A DNA stretch of 64,000 bases, from contig NZ_JANARS010000001.1 of assembly GCF_024199985.1 (NCBI RefSeq), positions 372,001-436,000 of the forward strand, in the 5' to 3' direction. Below are positions 8,944-17,705 of the stretch, piece by piece. The notes under the pieces were generated by a model, which saw nothing but the letters and a program-made list of their open reading frames with translations, did no database searches and was not told the DNA's origin. The DNA comes from Nocardioides pinisoli (GTDB lineage: Bacteria; Actinomycetota; Actinomycetes; Propionibacteriales; Nocardioidaceae). Position numbers and translations under genes: made by a program. How positions within the stretch are numbered: position 1 is the stretch's first letter; each line of letters opens with the position of its first letter.

Positions 8944-8991
8944 CGAGTCGGCGCATCCTGCACGCGTGCTGCGTGAGGATGCGCCGACTCG
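8944..8991. repeat. long inverted repeat, terminator-like
   Basis: Arms CGAGTCGGCGCATCC (8944-8958) and GGATGCGCCGACTCG (8977-8991) are exact complements around an 18-base loop. It sits between the helicase and the convergent YceI gene, next to the nested palindrome. There is no U-tract, so a terminator role is only possible. The arm core GTCGGCGCAT is echoed inside the neighbouring repeat at 8896-8905. Confidence 0.7.
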
Positions 8992-9030
8992 ATCGCGGTG
9001 GCGCGTCAGGACGCGCCGGCTCGACGTGGG

Positions 9031-9600
9031 TCAGGCGTTGCGGATCGCCGAGACGTCGAACTCGAGCTTGATCTTGTCCGAGACGAGGACGCCGCCGGTC
9101 TCGAGCGCGGCGTTCCAGGTGAGGCCCCAGTCCTTGCGGTTGATGGTGGTCTCGCCCTCGAAGCCGACGCGCAGGTTGCCGAAGGGGTCACGGGCCGAGC
9201 CGGTCTGCTCGAACTCGATGGTGACCGGCTTGGTGACGTCCTTGATGGTCAGGTCGCCGGTGATGGTCCAGTCGCTGCCGTCGCGCTTCACGTCGGTGGA
9301 GCTGAAGGTCATGGTCGGGTAGGTCTCGACGTCGAAGAAGTCGCCGGACTTGAGGTGGCCGTCGCGGTCCGCGCTGCCGGTGTCGACGGAGGCGACCTGG
9401 ATGGAGAGGTCGACCTTGGACGCGGAGGGGTCCTTCTCGTCGATGTGGGCGGTGCCCTCGAAGGCGCCGAACTGGCCGCGGACCTTGGTGACCATCGCGT
9501 GGCGGGCCACGAAGCCCAGGCGGCTGTGGCTGACGTCGAGGGTGTAGTCGCCGGTGGTGTCGTCGATCGCGGTGGTGGGGGTGTCGAACGTGCTGCTCAT
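9031..9600 (-). CDS. YceI-family protein
   Basis: 189 residues from the ATG at 9600, preceded by GGAGATCCCC. The YceI lipocalin-like barrel is clear: GDYTLDVSHSRLGFVARHAMV at the start, DGHLKSGDFFDVETYPTMTF in the middle, the SDWTITGDLTIKDVTKPV strand pair, and RDPFGNLRVGFEGETTINRKD. Family members bind isoprenoid or amphiphilic ligands. No signal peptide is seen, so this is probably a cytosolic form, common in actinobacteria. An imperfect palindrome upstream may be its operator. Confidence 0.93.
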   Translation of the reverse strand: MSSTFDTPTTAIDDTTGDYTLDVSHSRLGFVARHAMVTKVRGQFGAFEGTAHIDEKDPSASKVDLSIQVASVDTGSADRDGHLKSGDFFDVETYPTMTFSSTDVKRDGSDWTITGDLTIKDVTKPVTIEFEQTGSARDPFGNLRVGFEGETTINRKDWGLTWNAALETGGVLVSDKIKLEFDVSAIRNA

Positions 9601-9629
9601 GGGGATCTCCTGGGGTGCTGGTGGCTTTG

Positions 9630-9643
9630 GTAGAACTTTCAAC
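9630..9643. promoter_or_regulatory. candidate MarR-type operator upstream of the YceI gene
   Basis: On the minus strand the sequence reads GTTGAAAGTTCTAC, an imperfect palindrome around TTGAA-AG-TTCTA, 30-43 bases before the YceI start. MarR/OhrR-type regulators often use TTGAA..TTCAA sites; no such regulator gene is adjacent, so the assignment is tentative. Confidence 0.35.
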
Positions 9644-9716
9644 CACCCTAACGGACCGCCCCCAGCGTTCATTCCCGACCGCGGCCACGAGTTGTCGCTC
9701 GCGCGCGAAATGGCGA

Positions 9717-9745
9717 CGAGCCACGCCCCGAGGGGGCGCGGCTCG
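9717..9745 (-). terminator. hairpin downstream of the 41-residue protein gene
   Basis: Arms CGAGCCACGCCCC (9717-9729) and GGGGCGCGGCTCG (9733-9745) pair with one G-T mismatch around a 3-base loop, 17 bases after the stop of the small minus-strand gene. A compact GC-rich stem of this kind is typical of actinobacterial terminators lacking a U-tract. Confidence 0.65.
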
Positions 9746-9761
9746 TGTGGGTGACCTGGGG

Positions 9762-9887
9762 TCAGGCGGCCTGGGTGGCGACCGCCTCGACGGTCGTCCA
9801 GCGTGCCTCCATGCGGGTGCGACCCGACGCGTCCGTGACGGCGACCCAGGTGCAGACCGGCGCACCGGTCATCGACTGCTTGCTCAT
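9762..9887 (-). CDS. small hypothetical protein (41 residues)
   Basis: The ATG at 9887 has a strong Shine-Dalgarno (GGGAGGTG, spacing ~5) and the frame ends in TGA just before a hairpin, so the unit looks like a complete small gene. The protein begins MSKQSMTGAPVCTWVAVTD and has one Cys, several Thr/Ala and no membrane segment. Upstream on the same strand GGTGAAC occurs twice in close succession, which could be a regulatory direct repeat. No family recognised. Confidence 0.6.
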   Translation of the reverse strand: MSKQSMTGAPVCTWVAVTDASGRTRMEARWTTVEAVATQAA

Positions 9888-10078
9888 GTGACACCTCCCG
9901 TTCACCTTGTGTTCACCTAGCGTAGCACGTCCCCACCCGCGCACCATCGGATCGCTGAAGATCGGCGGACTTCCCCCACTGGACCCCGGCTCGAACGGCT
10001 TATTGCCGGGTCGATGCCCCACTTGGGATGCATGTGGCGGGCCACGAGACCTCCATCGCAAACGAACTGTGACGTTCT

Positions 10079-10094
10079 TGCCCGATTTCGGGCA
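10079..10094. repeat. short hairpin upstream of the small ORF
   Basis: TGCCCG (10079-10084) and CGGGCA (10089-10094) pair around ATTT, and TGCCCGAAGG recurs just after at 10101. It lies in the 248-bp gap between two divergent small genes, in which no other gene is seen. Confidence 0.4.
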
Positions 10095-10135
10095 GGAAGT
10101 TGCCCGAAGGCGAGCGGGAGGCCCATCATCATCCG

Positions 10136-10396
10136 GTGCCAGACCCCGCCCTCGTCGCCCACGTCGTCGCGACCACGTCGTTGTCGCCGGGGGAGGCTGC
10201 CCGGGTGATCGACGACGTGATCGCCTTCCACGCCCAGCCGGTGGAGGACTACGTCCGGGCCCGCCACGCGAGCCTCAAGACGTACGGCGCCAAGAACCCC
10301 GAGATCTTCGCGCGCATCGCCGAGGAGCTCGCCCAGCGCGTCGTGGCCGCCCCCGAGCTCTCGGAACGGCAGCTGCGACGCATCGTCTACGGGTGA
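10136..10396 (+). CDS. small conserved-looking helical protein (86 residues)
   Basis: From the GTG at 10136 (VPDPALVAHVVATT) the product is an 86-residue, mostly helical, soluble protein: SPGEAARVIDDVIAFH, then DYVRARHASLKTYG, then EIFARIAEELAQRVVAAPEL, and LSERQLRRIVYG at the end. An earlier in-frame GTG at 10100 would add only a low-complexity His/Glu-rich stretch. No function recognised. It is followed 89 bp later by glmS on the same strand, so the two could share a transcript. Confidence 0.6.
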   Translation: MPDPALVAHVVATTSLSPGEAARVIDDVIAFHAQPVEDYVRARHASLKTYGAKNPEIFARIAEELAQRVVAAPELSERQLRRIVYG

Positions 10397-10485
10397 GGGG
10401 CGCGTAGCGGACCCCACGACTGTGGTCGGGACCGCGCCGTGCCGAGACCCCCCGTCTCAGAAGTCATCGAAAGGAACCAACCAAC

Positions 10486-12309
10486 ATGTGTGGAATCGTC
10501 GGCTACATCGGTCGTCAGGAGGCGGCCCCGGTCGTCCTCGAGGGGCTGACCCGCCTCGAGCACCGCGGCTACGACTCGGCGGGGGTCGCCGTCCTCGGCA
10601 ACCGGGGGGTCCGGGTGGTGAAGCAGGCCGGCCGGGTGCGCGACCTCGCCGGCGTGCTGCCCAAGCGCTTCGCGGGCGCCACGGGCATCGGGCACACCCG
10701 CTGGGCCACCCACGGCCCCGCGACCGACGCCAATGCCCACCCCCACACCGACGAGGCGGGCCGCGTCGCCGTCGTCCACAACGGGATCATCGACAACTCC
10801 GCCGCCCTGCGCGCCGAGCTGGCCGACGCGGGCGTCACGCTCGCCAGCGACACCGACACCGAGGTGCTCGCCCACCTCGTCGCGCGCAGCGACGCCGACA
10901 CGCTCGAGGGCAAGGTCCGCGACGCCCTCGGCGCGGTCGTCGGGACCTACGGCCTCGCCGTGCTCCACGCCGACTTCCCCGACCGCATCGTCGTCGCCCG
11001 CAACGGCAGCCCGCTCGTCGTGGGCGTGGGGGACAAGGAGATGTACGTCGCCTCCGACCTGGCCGCGATCGTCCGCCACACCACGACCGTCGCGGTCCTC
11101 GACGACGGCGAGATGGCCACCGTCACCGCCGCCGGGTTCAGCACGATGCGCCACCGCGACCTCGTCGCCACCGGCAAGACCGCCGCGCAGCTCGACGTCG
11201 ACGCTGCCTCCTACGAGGCCGGCGAGCACGAGTCGTTCATGCGCAAGGAGATCCTCGAGCAGCCGACCACCGCGCAGGCCGTGCTGCGGGGCCGGCTCGA
11301 CGAGCGCTTCGGCACCGCCCACCTCGGCGGCCTCGACATGGACGCCCGCGACCTGCGCGCGGTGCGGCGGGTGAAGATCCTGGGCTGCGGCTCGGCCTAC
11401 TACGTCGGGCAGATGGGCGCCGCGCTGATCGAGGAGCTGGCGCGGATCCCGGCCGACGCCGAGGCGGCGAGCGAGTTCCGCTACCGCAACCCGGTGATCG
11501 AGCCCGACACCCTCTACGTCGCGGTGAGCCAGTCCGGCGAGACCATCGACACCCTGCTGGCTGTCCAGGAGGTACGCCGCAAGGGCGGGCGCTGCGTCGG
11601 CCTGGTCAACGTCGTCGGGTCGGCGATCGCCCGCGAGTGCGACGGCGGGATCTACCTGCACGCCGGGCCTGAGGTCGCCGTGGCCAGCACCAAGGCGCTG
11701 ACCAACATGTTCCTCGCCTTCGCGCTGCTCGCCCTGCAGCTCGGCCGCGTGCGCGACCTGTCCATCGCCGACGGCAAGCGCCTCGTCGCCGGGCTGGAGC
11801 GGCTGCCCGGGCAGATCGAGGAGGTCCTCGCCGGTGAGGCCGACCTGGTCGAGGTGGCCAAGGACCTGGCCGAGGCGCGCAGCCTGTTCTTCATCGGTCG
11901 CGTGCGGGGCTTCCCGGTGGCCCGCGAGGGCGCGCAGAAGTTCAAGGAGATCAGCTACCGGCACGCCGAGGCCTACCAGACCTCCGAGCTCAAGCACGGC
12001 CCGCTGGCGCTCATCGACCCCGAGGTTCCGACCGTCGCGCTCGTGCCGCACGACGAGCTGGCCGAGCGCAACGTCGGTGCGCTCCACGAGATCGAGGCAC
12101 GCAAGGGCCCGCTCGTGGTCATCACCCACGAGGACGTCGACCTCGGCGAGGTCAGCGCCCGCCGCATCGTCGTACCGCGCAACGAGCCGGAGCTCGACCC
12201 GATCCTGCTCAACGTCCCGCTCCAGCTGCTGGCCTACCACGCCGCCCAGCACCTCGGCCACGACATCGACAAGCCGCGCAACCTGGCCAAGTCGGTCACC
12301 GTCGAGTGA
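10486..12309 (+). CDS. glmS: glutamine--fructose-6-phosphate aminotransferase (isomerizing)
   Basis: 607 residues, normal for GlmS. The protein starts MCGIVGYIG, with the N-terminal Cys that becomes the glutaminase nucleophile after Met removal, followed by EHRGYDSAGVAV, HTRWATHG and VHNGIIDN of the class II amidotransferase domain. The C-terminal half has two SIS sugar-isomerase domains (LGCGSAYYVGQMGA, SQSGETIDTLLAVQ; later FFIGRVRGFPVAREGAQKFK) and the closing KSVTVE. It makes glucosamine-6-phosphate for peptidoglycan. No glmS ribozyme is visible in the short leader. A strong hairpin follows the gene. Confidence 0.97.
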   Translation: MCGIVGYIGRQEAAPVVLEGLTRLEHRGYDSAGVAVLGNRGVRVVKQAGRVRDLAGVLPKRFAGATGIGHTRWATHGPATDANAHPHTDEAGRVAVVHNGIIDNSAALRAELADAGVTLASDTDTEVLAHLVARSDADTLEGKVRDALGAVVGTYGLAVLHADFPDRIVVARNGSPLVVGVGDKEMYVASDLAAIVRHTTTVAVLDDGEMATVTAAGFSTMRHRDLVATGKTAAQLDVDAASYEAGEHESFMRKEILEQPTTAQAVLRGRLDERFGTAHLGGLDMDARDLRAVRRVKILGCGSAYYVGQMGAALIEELARIPADAEAASEFRYRNPVIEPDTLYVAVSQSGETIDTLLAVQEVRRKGGRCVGLVNVVGSAIARECDGGIYLHAGPEVAVASTKALTNMFLAFALLALQLGRVRDLSIADGKRLVAGLERLPGQIEEVLAGEADLVEVAKDLAEARSLFFIGRVRGFPVAREGAQKFKEISYRHAEAYQTSELKHGPLALIDPEVPTVALVPHDELAERNVGALHEIEARKGPLVVITHEDVDLGEVSARRIVVPRNEPELDPILLNVPLQLLAYHAAQHLGHDIDKPRNLAKSVTVE

Positions 12310-12345
12310 CGGCGAAAGCCTTCAGGACGGCCTGAAATGGGAGGC

Positions 12346-12377
12346 CGCCCCTTGCCGCATGGGGTCGGCAAGGGGCG
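12346..12377 (+). terminator. terminator hairpin after glmS
   Basis: A perfect 12-bp stem, CGCCCCTTGCCG (12346-12357) against CGGCAAGGGGCG (12366-12377), with an 8-base loop, 37 bases after the glmS stop. A smaller hairpin TTCAGG-acgg-CCTGAA (12321-12336) precedes it. Confidence 0.75.
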
Positions 12378-12472
12378 CGCCGTGGAGAACCTTCGCACCC
12401 GGTCCACGTCCTGTCCGTGGATCGAGGGAAGTGCCGACTGTTTTTGCTGTCGGCTGCATCACGTGCGGTGGC

Positions 12473-13882
12473 TCAGAGCTGCTCGGCCGCCGACGTGACC
12501 GTCAGGTCGAGGCTGCCGGTGGCGCCGGGCGGGACCGCCAGGACGGCGACAGCCGGGTTCGCGAAGGCGTCCCAGGGCGCCGGTGACGTGAGCGCCGACG
12601 GGCTCATCGTGAAGGCGTTGGGCGGCTCGTGGATGCCGAAGCACCTGACCATGTCGACCGAGGGGTTGCACGGGCCGTAGCCGCTCACCGTCCTGACCCG
12701 CCAGTCGCCGAGCGGGCCAGTGGCGTTGCTCAGGGTGACGGTGGCGCCCGAGCCACCCGACTCCTGGCGCGGGAGCTCGGGGAGCTCGCCGACGACCCAC
12801 TGGCCGGGCGTGGGCACGGTGTAGGTGACGGTCCCGCCGTCGACGGCGGCGGGAGCGGCGAGGGCGGCGCTCCGGACGCGCACCTGGACCGCGGTGCCGT
12901 AGCCCGGAGCGTTGAGCACGTTCATGACGTAGGTCCCGCTCGCGGGGAGCTGGATGATCGGGCAGAACGAGGTCTGGTCGCCGCCGGGGCACACGCCACC
13001 GACCCTGGCCGGGAACTCGCCGAGGACGTCGAGCGTCTGCGCGGTCCACCACCGCGTCTCGGTGGGATCGCTGGTGCCGCTGGTCAGCTCGGGGTAGATC
13101 CACTGGCCGGCCTCGCCCGTGAAGACGAGCGTGGCCGACACGTTGTCCGCCGCGCCCCGGGTGACGGTGACGGCAGGCCCGTCGACGGCGACGGGCTGCA
13201 GCTGGGTGATGGAGAGACGTGCTTCTGTTCCCGGCGCGACCTCGGCGAAGTAGCGCCCGACGGGGCTCGGTCGGTCGTACCGCATCGGACCGGGCTGGTC
13301 GCTCACGAGGTAGGACGTGTCCTCACCACCGAGGCCGCGAGCGATGCTCCGGTCGGGCCGGATGAGGTCGAAGGTCCCTGCGGTGACGTGGGCGACCTGG
13401 TGGGCCAGGACGCGGAACGGGACCAGGTGGGTGACCTTCGTGCTCCGTCCCGCGCGTGACCGCTCGCCGGGCAAGGCCCGGTCCTGCCGCACGACCTTGC
13501 GCACCTGGAGCCGGACCTTGGTCTTCTCCTGCGTGCGGCAGGGCTTGTTGATCGCGGTGTACGCGCCGGTGCGGGGCAGCCGCCAGTAGCCCTGCGCCCA
13601 TGGCTTCACGGTCTTCCCGCCGCTGCGCAGGACGCGGCCGCCGCACTGCTCGGTCGCGTCGACGCGGGCGAGGTTGACCAGCTGGCCCTTGCGGCCGGTG
13701 AAGGTCAGCCGCACCTTGTGCGCGGTCGTGGCGCGGACGGGCTCGTGGCCCAGCTTCACCACCCGCGTCTTGGTGGTGGCGGCCGCGCGCTGGTCCGCAG
13801 CGGGCGCGGCCTGCGCTGTGAGTGCCTGGGCAGGCAGGACCAGGGCGAGCGCGACGGCACAGCCCCCGAGACGACGAAGCAT
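12473..13882 (-). CDS. large secreted hypothetical protein
   Basis: 469 residues. The N-terminus MLRRLGGCAVALALVLPAQAL followed by TAQAAPAADQ is a clear Sec signal peptide with a probable AxA cleavage site near residue 26. The rest is beta-rich with no membrane segment: repeated modules of the style VTVTRGAADNVSATLVF and GTYVMNVLNAPGY suggest tandem immunoglobulin- or jelly-roll-like domains, and Cys pairs (QCGG, PCRT; VCPGG, FCPI) suggest disulphides. Probably an exported or surface protein; no enzyme motif seen. It follows the convergent glmS terminator. Confidence 0.7.
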   Translation of the reverse strand: MLRRLGGCAVALALVLPAQALTAQAAPAADQRAAATTKTRVVKLGHEPVRATTAHKVRLTFTGRKGQLVNLARVDATEQCGGRVLRSGGKTVKPWAQGYWRLPRTGAYTAINKPCRTQEKTKVRLQVRKVVRQDRALPGERSRAGRSTKVTHLVPFRVLAHQVAHVTAGTFDLIRPDRSIARGLGGEDTSYLVSDQPGPMRYDRPSPVGRYFAEVAPGTEARLSITQLQPVAVDGPAVTVTRGAADNVSATLVFTGEAGQWIYPELTSGTSDPTETRWWTAQTLDVLGEFPARVGGVCPGGDQTSFCPIIQLPASGTYVMNVLNAPGYGTAVQVRVRSAALAAPAAVDGGTVTYTVPTPGQWVVGELPELPRQESGGSGATVTLSNATGPLGDWRVRTVSGYGPCNPSVDMVRCFGIHEPPNAFTMSPSALTSPAPWDAFANPAVAVLAVPPGATGSLDLTVTSAAEQL

Positions 13883-13930
13883 GGGATCCCCCGATCAGGT
13901 CGGCGCACCGTTGCGCACGACAGGGAGACG

Positions 13931-15479
13931 CTACCGCCGCGCGGATGGTTGCGAGGCGAGGGCCAGCGCCCGCCGGGCGAGGGGTTCGGCGGCTGCGCGG
14001 TCCGCGGCGACGAGGCCCACCCGGGTACGCCGGTCGAGCAGGTCGTCGACGTCGTGCGCGCCCTCGTGGGTGACCGCGAAGACCAGCTCGGCCAGCGTCA
14101 CGGGGACGTCGTCGGACACCGGGGCGAGCAGCTCGTCGTCGGCGAGGCCGGTGACCTCGCGGGCGGTGGCGAGCACGAGGTCGGCGTCGGTGCCGAAGCG
14201 TCGTACGAGCCGGGCGGGCGCGCTCCAGCGGCGCAGCACGTCGGGTGGGGCCGCGCCGAGCAGGGGGAGCGACGCGGTGCGGCACGGACCGGCCTCGAGC
14301 CGCCCGTCGCCGACGATGCTGTCGAGGGTGTCCTGCGCCATCCGGCGGTAGGTGGTGAGCTTGCCGCCGACGACGGTCGTCATGCCGGTCGGCGAGGTGA
14401 GGACGGCGTGCCGGCGCGACAGGTCGGCGGTGGCGTCGGTGCCCGCCACCTCGAGCAGCGGCCGCAGGCCGGCGAAGGCGCCCACGACGTCGGCCCTCGT
14501 CGGTGCCGCCGCGAAGGCCGAGGCCACGACCCCGAGCAGGAAGTCGATCTCGTCGTCGCTCGGCTGCGGCACGTCGGGCACCGGGCCGGTCACCGGCTCG
14601 TCGGTGAGGCCGACGTAGATCGCCCCGTCGGGCTGGGGGAGGACCATCGCGAAGCGTGCGCTCGTGCCCGGGATCGGCACCATCACCGCCACCCGCGTGT
14701 GCGGCAGCGCCGACCCGCGCAGGACGAGGTGGGTGCCGCGGCTCGGCCGCAGGCGCACCTGGGCGTCGAGGTCGCCGGCCCAGACGCCGGTGGCGTTGAC
14801 GACCGCCCGCGCGCGGACGTCGTACGACGCCCCGGTGAGCTCGTCGCGCAGCGTGACGGACGTGCCGGTAGCCGAGGTGACGCGGGCCCGCGTGCGCACG
14901 TGGGCGCCGTGGGACGCCGCGGTGCGCGCCACGGTGACCACGAGGCGGGCGTCGTCCTCGAGCTGCCCGTCCCAGGCGAGCAGCCCACCGCGAAGGGTGT
15001 CGGCGCGCAGCGCGGGGGCGAGGGCGAGGGTCTCGGTGGCGTTGAGCCGGCGGGGGCGCGGGAGCGTCCGCGCTCTGGTGTGCGCGCTGCGACGGAGCAC
15101 GTCGCCGGCCTGGAGCCCGCCCCACGTGAGGGCGGTCCGGCCAGGCGACATCGCGTCGTCGACCGGCGTCAGCATCGGCAGGGGGTGGACGAGGTGCGGT
15201 GCGGTGACGCCCATCAGGATGCCGCGCTCGATCGCGCTCTCGTGGGCGATGGCGAGCCGGCCCTGCGCGAGGTAGCGCAGGCCGCCGTGCACGAGCTTGG
15301 ACGACCAGCGCGACGTGCCGAAGGCGAGGTCGTGGGCGTCGACGGCGAGGACGGACAGGCCCCGGGTGGCGGCATCGAGCGCGACACCGGCGCCGGTGAT
15401 GCCGAGGCCGACGACCACGACGTCGACCTCGTCGGGGACCCCGCCCAGGCCGGGCGTGATGCGGCGCCCGGGGCCCATC
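13931..15479 (-). CDS. glpD: FAD-dependent glycerol-3-phosphate dehydrogenase
   Basis: 515 residues from the ATG at 15479. Motifs: VVVVGLGITGAGVALDAATR (FAD-binding Rossmann loop), DLAFGTSRWSSKLVHGGLRY (the family's GTSxxSSKLxHGG), AIVNATGVW-like segment VNATGVWAGDL, and TTVVGGKLTTYRRMA near the C-terminus. It oxidises glycerol-3-phosphate to dihydroxyacetone phosphate, passing electrons to the quinone pool at the membrane. The start overlaps the stop of the upstream TetR gene as ATGA, so the two are translationally coupled and TetR control is likely. Confidence 0.92.
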
Positions 15480-16080
15480 AGGGCTCCAGGGTCCGGGTGA
15501 TCAGGCGGGCGTACTCCCCGTCGAGGTCGGCCAGGTCGACCTTCGCGTCGGTCATCGTCAGGGCCGAGAAGACGAAGCCGTGACCGGCCAGCGTCAGCGA
15601 CCGCGCGATCAGGACCGCGTCGCCGGGCCGGATCGTGCCGGCGGCCTGGCCCGACTCGATCTCGGCGGCGAGGATCTCGACCAGCGCCTCCTGCGAGCGC
15701 CCGCGGCGGTGCAGGAGGTAGGGCAGCATGAGGTCGGGGTCGAGCTCGACGATGCGGACGAAGAGCTCGTTGTCGCGCAGCGCGCGGACCGTCGCCAGCG
15801 CGGCGGCGGCGATGCCGTCGGGCGTCGTCGTGTCGGCCGCAGCCACCTGGGTCGCGGATGCGATGCCGACCCACTCGCGGGTCATCAGGTCGCCCAGCAG
15901 GGAGCCCATGTCGGGCCAGGCGCGGTAGATCGTCATCCGGGAGACGCCGGCCCGCCTCGCGACCTCGGTGAGCGTCGTACGCCGCCAGCCGACGTCGAGG
16001 ATGCAGTCGCGGGCGGCGTCGAGGTAGCCGTCCAGCCGCGGGTCGCCCGTCGACGGCTCGGTGTGACGAAGTGACGACAT
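15478..16080 (-). CDS. TetR/AcrR-family transcriptional regulator
   Basis: 200 residues. The N-terminal helix-turn-helix is at about residues 30-55 (EVARRAGVSRMTIYRAW), followed by a helical ligand-binding domain. It forms an ATGA overlap with glpD downstream and diverges from the AgpS-like oxidase gene with only 17 bp between starts. The sequence TGTGTCACACTGTAAC in this gap, with TGTGACGAAGTGACGACATGTGTCACA-type symmetry around 16063-16088, could be the operator controlling both directions. Confidence 0.88.
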   Translation of the reverse strand: MSSLRHTEPSTGDPRLDGYLDAARDCILDVGWRRTTLTEVARRAGVSRMTIYRAWPDMGSLLGDLMTREWVGIASATQVAAADTTTPDGIAAAALATVRALRDNELFVRIVELDPDLMLPYLLHRRGRSQEALVEILAAEIESGQAAGTIRPGDAVLIARSLTLAGHGFVFSALTMTDAKVDLADLDGEYARLITRTLEP

Positions 16081-16097
16081 GTGTCACACTGTAACGC

Positions 16098-17687
16098 ATG
16101 CCGATCGAGCCGACCCCCGTCGAGATGCACCCGCAGCGCTGGGGGACCCCGTCCGAGGCCCCTCGTCCGGCCCTGCCCGACTCGGCGCTCGGCCTCGTCG
16201 AGATCGTCTTCGGCCTGCAGGACCGCCCGCCGGTCGAGGGTGCGACGCCGCCGCCCTCGCGGCTGGACGACGTCCTGCTCGACGGTCTCCGCGCGGTCGT
16301 CGGCGCCGACCACGTCCTCACCGACGACGCGACGCGGACCCTGCGCACCCGGGGCAAGTCCACGCCCGACCTGCTGCGCGCCCGCGCCGGCGACCTCGAC
16401 GACGCCCCGGACGCCGTCGTCCGGCCCGACGGGCACGAGGAGGTCGCGGCGGTGCTGGCGTGGGCGGTGGAGCACCGGGTGGCGGTCGTGCCGTTCGGCG
16501 GCGGCACGTCGGTCACCGGCGGGCTGGCCGCGCGCCGCGACGGCTTCGCCGGCCTCGTCAGCCTCGACCTGGTGCGGATGCGACGGCTGCTCGCCGTCGA
16601 CGCGGTCTCGATGACCGCGACCCTCGAACCGGGCCTGCGCGGGCCCGAGGCCGAGGCGCTGCTCGCCGAGCACGGACTGACGCTCGGCCACTACCCGCAG
16701 TCCTTCCGGCACGCGTCGATCGGTGGCTTCGCGGCCACGCGCTCGAGCGGGCAGTCCAGCGCCGGCTACGGCCGCTTCGACGCGATGGTGGTCGGCCTCA
16801 CCGCGGCCACGCCGACCGGCACGCTGCGCCTCGGCTCCGCACCGGCCAGCGCCGCCGGGCCCGACCTGCGCCAGCTGCTGCTCGGCTCCGAGGGCGCCTT
16901 CGGCGTGATCACCTCCGTCACGGTGCGGGTCCGTCGCGCCCCCGACGTGACGTCGTACGAGGGCTGGCGGTGGCCGTCCTTCGGCGCCGGTACCGACGCG
17001 ATGCGCACCCTGGCGCAGGCCGGGCTGCTGCCGACCGTGCTGCGGCTGTCGGACGAGTCCGAGACGGCGATCAACCTCGCCGACCCCTCGTCGATCGGCG
17101 GCGCCGACGACCCCGGCTGCCTGATGATCACCGGCTACGAGGGCACCGCGTCCTTCGTCGACGCCCGGCGCGCCGCCGTGGGTGCCGTCCTGGCCGACCT
17201 CGGCGGCACGCCCCTCGGCACCGAGCCCGGCGAGAGGTGGGCGCACGGGCGCTTCGACGGCCCCCACCTGCGCGACGCGCTCCTCGACCACGGCGTGCTC
17301 GTCGAGACGCTCGAGACGGCGACGTTCTGGTCCGACCGGGAGCGGTTGTACGCCGACGTGAAGGCCGCGCTCACCTCGACGCTCGGCGAGGGATCGCTGG
17401 TGCTCTGCCACGTGTCGCACGTCTACGAGACCGGGTGCTCGCTCTACTTCACCGTCGCCGCCCGGCAGGCCGACGACGCCATCGCCCAGTGGCAGGCGGC
17501 CAAGGCCGCGGCCAGCGACGCCATCGTCGCCGCGGGCGCGACGATCACCCACCACCACGCGATCGGCACCGACCACGCGCCGTGGCTGGCCCAGGAGATC
17601 GGCGACGTCGGGGTGCGGGTGCTCCGCGCGGTCAAGGCCGAGCTCGACCCGGCGGGGATCCTCAACCCCGGCGTGCTCATCCCCTGA
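16098..17687 (+). CDS. FAD-binding oxidoreductase, alkyldihydroxyacetonephosphate synthase-like
   Basis: 529 residues. The vanillyl-alcohol-oxidase type FAD-binding domain is marked by VVPFGGGTSVTGGL near residue 135 and by IGGFAATRSSGQSSAGYGRFD and GSEGAFGVITSVTVRVRRAP. The C-terminal domain carries THHHAIGTDHAPW, matching the HHH motif of alkyl-DHAP synthases (AGPS) and of the mycobacterial AgpS-like proteins. In AGPS this enzyme swaps an acyl for an alkyl chain on DHAP; bacterial homologues are mostly uncharacterised. The divergent pairing with glpD, which makes DHAP, fits DHAP-centred chemistry but does not prove it. Confidence 0.8.
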   Translation: MPIEPTPVEMHPQRWGTPSEAPRPALPDSALGLVEIVFGLQDRPPVEGATPPPSRLDDVLLDGLRAVVGADHVLTDDATRTLRTRGKSTPDLLRARAGDLDDAPDAVVRPDGHEEVAAVLAWAVEHRVAVVPFGGGTSVTGGLAARRDGFAGLVSLDLVRMRRLLAVDAVSMTATLEPGLRGPEAEALLAEHGLTLGHYPQSFRHASIGGFAATRSSGQSSAGYGRFDAMVVGLTAATPTGTLRLGSAPASAAGPDLRQLLLGSEGAFGVITSVTVRVRRAPDVTSYEGWRWPSFGAGTDAMRTLAQAGLLPTVLRLSDESETAINLADPSSIGGADDPGCLMITGYEGTASFVDARRAAVGAVLADLGGTPLGTEPGERWAHGRFDGPHLRDALLDHGVLVETLETATFWSDRERLYADVKAALTSTLGEGSLVLCHVSHVYETGCSLYFTVAARQADDAIAQWQAAKAAASDAIVAAGATITHHHAIGTDHAPWLAQEIGDVGVRVLRAVKAELDPAGILNPGVLIP

Positions 17688-17705
17688 CGGCTGGTCGGGG
17701 CCCGG

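Noticed and set aside
10397..10485. glmS ribozyme or riboswitch in the leader
   Set aside because: The gap is only 89 bp and no conserved ribozyme core or pseudoknot sequence is visible; glmS ribozymes are mostly in Firmicutes.
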